This document shows, piece by piece, positions 62,148-64,000 of a stretch of DNA of 64,000 nucleotides. The translations under genes were made by a program, and so were the position numbers. The stretch spans positions 1 through 64,000 of the forward strand of contig NZ_JACVFC010000004.1 in the NCBI RefSeq assembly GCF_014529935.1, read 5' to 3'. Below the pieces are notes generated by a model that was given only the letters and a program-made list of their open reading frames with translations, did not search any database and had not been told where the DNA came from. Source of the DNA: Chitinophaga qingshengii (lineage in GTDB: Bacteria > Bacteroidota > Bacteroidia > Chitinophagales > Chitinophagaceae). Each line of letters opens with the position of its first letter. Within the stretch, counting starts at the first letter, position 1.

Positions 62148-63629
62148 ATGAAGCAGATAACCAAATATATTGCAGGGCTTTCACTGGTGGCTTTTACCGC
62201 TTCCTGTTCGCTCGATAAAGAACCATACAGCGCTATCCCCGACGATGGTGTATTGAAAGATGAAACCAAATGGCCTGCCGCTACTGCGGGCAACTATGCT
62301 TTGCTGAAAAATGCTGATTTTACCCGTAACTATTTTCAGATGGGTGAGTTCCCCAGCGATGATGTAGCATTGAGCGGCGCTACCACAGACGCGTTGTTTT
62401 ACTCTTACACCTATGGGCATCTTACCAACCAGGCCAACACAGGCCAGTTGTGGAGGATGGGCTATAAAGCGGTTACCGGTTGTAACAGACTGCTGGAAGT
62501 GATGCCGGAAGGCAAGTCCGATGCGGTAAATGAACTGATCGGCGAAAACCTGTTTATCCGTGCATTCGTACATTTCTCTTTGGTGAGAACTTTTGGCCGG
62601 CCTTACAGTCAAAGTCCCGAAACAAATTTAGGCGTTCCGGTTATTACGAAGTATGATATAACAGCCATGCCTAAACGTAATACCGTTAAAGAAGTATATG
62701 CACAGATAGTGGCGGACCTTACCCGTGCGAAAGCGCTGATGAACAATGATAATACCAGTAGCTATGCTACCAAAAGCGCTGCCATGGCGCTGCTGGCGAG
62801 AACATATCTTTACATGGGACGTAACGACTCGGCCGCTATCTATGCTGATTCTGTGATCACTAAAGGGAAATATAAACTGGTAGCCAGTGCTGAGTTGCCC
62901 CGTTATTTCACCAAGAGCAACGAAAACAACGATGAAACTATCTTCGCTATCCATCACACCTTACAGGACGACCGTACCTGGGCCTCCATTGGCTCTATGT
63001 ATTATATGTCGCCCGGAGGGATGGGATATGGAGAGATGTATGCCTCTAAATCCTATCGGGATCTGATTGACAAACATCCTGAAGATATACGCCGTGCCTT
63101 TCTGCAGGTAGTATACCTGAAAAACAAGGCTGGCCAGGATTCGCTGGATGCCAACGGAAACAAAATAATAGCGGAGCGTAATGGGGTACCTAAATGGTAT
63201 ATCCTGAAGTACTCCAACCAGGATAACGTGCCGACGCTGAGTTCCCCGGTGGTGCTGCGGTTAGCGGAAATGTATCTTATCCGGGCGGAAGCCAACGCGA
63301 AAATGGGTAACGATCAGGCAGCATTGGCAGATGTGAACGTTATCCGTACCCGTGCGGGTTTGGGTAACTTCCTCTTCTCTGCCGGTAACATGCAGGGGTA
63401 TGCCTCCGTACTGGATGTTGTGCTGGACGAACGCCGCCTGGAACTGGCCTTTGAAACACATCGTGCTTTTGACCTCTTCCGCAATAACCGGAACGTGTTC
63501 CGCGATTATCCCGGCGTGCAGCCCAGTCACCCGCAGACCATCAAATACACCGATGCGAGGGTGGTACATTTCATCCCGGAATCGGAAATTTTGCTGGACC
63601 CGAACTTGATACAGAATCCCATACAATAA
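62148..63629 (+). CDS. SusD/RagB-family outer-membrane lipoprotein, system 2
   Basis: 493 residues with a lipoprotein signal (AFTASC, Cys20). A classical SusD-type protein: YRDLIDKHPEDIRRAF region, LRLAEMYLIRAEANAKMGNDQAALADVNVIRTRAGL (TPR-like), and the C-terminal LDERRLELAFETHRAFDLFRNN block ending in IPESEILLDPNLIQNPIQ. It forms the lid of the SusC pore and binds the glycan or other oligomer. It starts 23 bases after SusC. Confidence 0.95.
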   Translation: MKQITKYIAGLSLVAFTASCSLDKEPYSAIPDDGVLKDETKWPAATAGNYALLKNADFTRNYFQMGEFPSDDVALSGATTDALFYSYTYGHLTNQANTGQLWRMGYKAVTGCNRLLEVMPEGKSDAVNELIGENLFIRAFVHFSLVRTFGRPYSQSPETNLGVPVITKYDITAMPKRNTVKEVYAQIVADLTRAKALMNNDNTSSYATKSAAMALLARTYLYMGRNDSAAIYADSVITKGKYKLVASAELPRYFTKSNENNDETIFAIHHTLQDDRTWASIGSMYYMSPGGMGYGEMYASKSYRDLIDKHPEDIRRAFLQVVYLKNKAGQDSLDANGNKIIAERNGVPKWYILKYSNQDNVPTLSSPVVLRLAEMYLIRAEANAKMGNDQAALADVNVIRTRAGLGNFLFSAGNMQGYASVLDVVLDERRLELAFETHRAFDLFRNNRNVFRDYPGVQPSHPQTIKYTDARVVHFIPESEILLDPNLIQNPIQ

Positions 63630-63638
63630 TCCATCGCC

Positions 63639-63665
63639 GGAAAGCCCCGCTCAGCGGGGCTTTCC
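63639..63665 (+). terminator. GC-rich hairpin after SusD system 2
   Basis: Perfect 12-base stem GGAAAGCCCCGC (63639-63650) with GCGGGGCTTTCC (63654-63665), TCA loop. Only three T lie in the 3' arm, so termination may be partial, allowing read-through to the next gene. Confidence 0.7.
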
Positions 63666-63754
63666 CATTTATATAAATATCCCGGAAAAAAACCGCCATC
63701 CTGCGTAAATTCAGCCCCACAGTGACCACATGAAAAAAGTTAAATAATCATTGA

Positions 63755-64000
63755 ATGGATCAATTTAAATACCACCACCGCCTGGTGCGGAACACACTCA
63801 TACTGGCAGGTTTTACCTTCGTTTTCCTGGGCGCGGCCAATGCCCAGCAGGTAAAGTATACTGCCGGCAATAACAACTGGGATGCCGATTCGCTCGGTAA
63901 TCACCGGGCTGTAGTGACTTTCAGCGGTGCAGCCGGACCTGCCCGCGTAGTTATTCCCTGGCGCCGCCGCGACCAGCACCCGGAAACAAAACGTATCATC
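63755..64000 (+). CDS. Secreted protein, probable glycoside hydrolase with GH123_N/DUF6067-like start, cut by window end
   Basis: 82 residues from the ATG at 63755 to the window end, no stop reached. A signal peptide ends GAANAQ. The mature start (DSLGNHRAVVTFSG, then VVIPWRRRDQHPETKRII) resembles what I recall of the N-terminal domain of GH123_N/DUF6067 glycoside hydrolases, in which the ordered SLGNHRAVV and IPWRRRD elements occur. The assignment is from memory and should be treated as provisional. Location directly after a regulated SusCD pair fits a polysaccharide utilisation locus enzyme. Confidence 0.6.
   Translation, partial: MDQFKYHHRLVRNTLILAGFTFVFLGAANAQQVKYTAGNNNWDADSLGNHRAVVTFSGAAGPARVVIPWRRRDQHPETKRII

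Noticed and set aside
1..64000. tRNA, rRNA or CRISPR arrays
   Set aside because: No cloverleaf-like segments with conserved T-loop, no rRNA blocks and no regularly spaced direct repeats were seen in the gaps; a dedicated scan would be the proper test.

Overview
The window reads as chromosomal DNA of a Bacteroidota bacterium of the Chitinophagaceae, most like Chitinophaga. The support is indirect but consistent: two SusC/SusD outer-membrane pairs, a FecI/FecR-type switch, an S46 dipeptidyl-peptidase, a type IX secretion sorting tail, DUF4369/thioredoxin and PorT-like barrel proteins, -7 boxes of the form TAnnTTTG, and little sign of Shine-Dalgarno sites. No rRNA, tRNA, CRISPR array, prophage or intact insertion sequence was seen.

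Layout. 1-7867: an AT-rich accessory block with two large secreted RHS/YD-repeat proteins (the first cut by the window edge) and a small lipoprotein behind the second. 7975-15082: a small secreted protein, heme A synthase, a membrane patatin, a secreted alpha/beta hydrolase and the translational GTPase TypA/BipA. 15083-17200: recA with two gene-poor flanks, one holding REP-like inverted elements. 17201-20653: a PAP2-like membrane protein with sigma-54, RNase HII and a coiled-coil lipoprotein. 20924-29778: an S46 peptidase, then a tight porin / dicarboxylate transporter / succinate dehydrogenase operon, then an IPT/TIG lipoprotein. 29880-37590 (minus): a double SGNH esterase with a T9SS tail, a DUF4377-META protein, and the run cysS - M28 (probable glutaminyl cyclase) - AlkA-type glycosylase - AlkB - SIR2-like protein. 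37747-43348 (minus): two membrane-anchored EEP-fold hydrolases, a catalytically degenerate rhomboid next to an intact one, and RlmD. 43445-47351: a thioredoxin-like protein and three related outer-membrane barrels. 47665-51869: metF, then lptB, a GH3-fold adenylating enzyme and fabG. 51931-64000: two SusCD systems back to back, the second with its own ECF sigma factor and anti-sigma factor, followed by the start of a secreted enzyme (probably GH123_N/DUF6067-like).

How the parts work together. The sdh block couples outer-membrane passage, inner-membrane uptake and oxidation of C4-dicarboxylates. The right end is a polysaccharide or oligomer uptake locus under surface signalling (STN domain on SusC, FecR, ECF sigma). 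Many secreted proteins here have Gln right after the predicted signal-peptidase site, and the window also encodes a candidate glutaminyl cyclase that would cap them.

The most unusual items are: the SIR2-like (possible NADase) gene closely linked to two alkylation-repair genes; an RHS tip with a metzincin-type zinc motif whose catalytic Glu is Gly, followed by a lipoprotein that could be its immunity partner; a pseudo-rhomboid beside an active one; an SGNH protein with one dead domain; and a 96-base element with perfect 20-base inverted ends.
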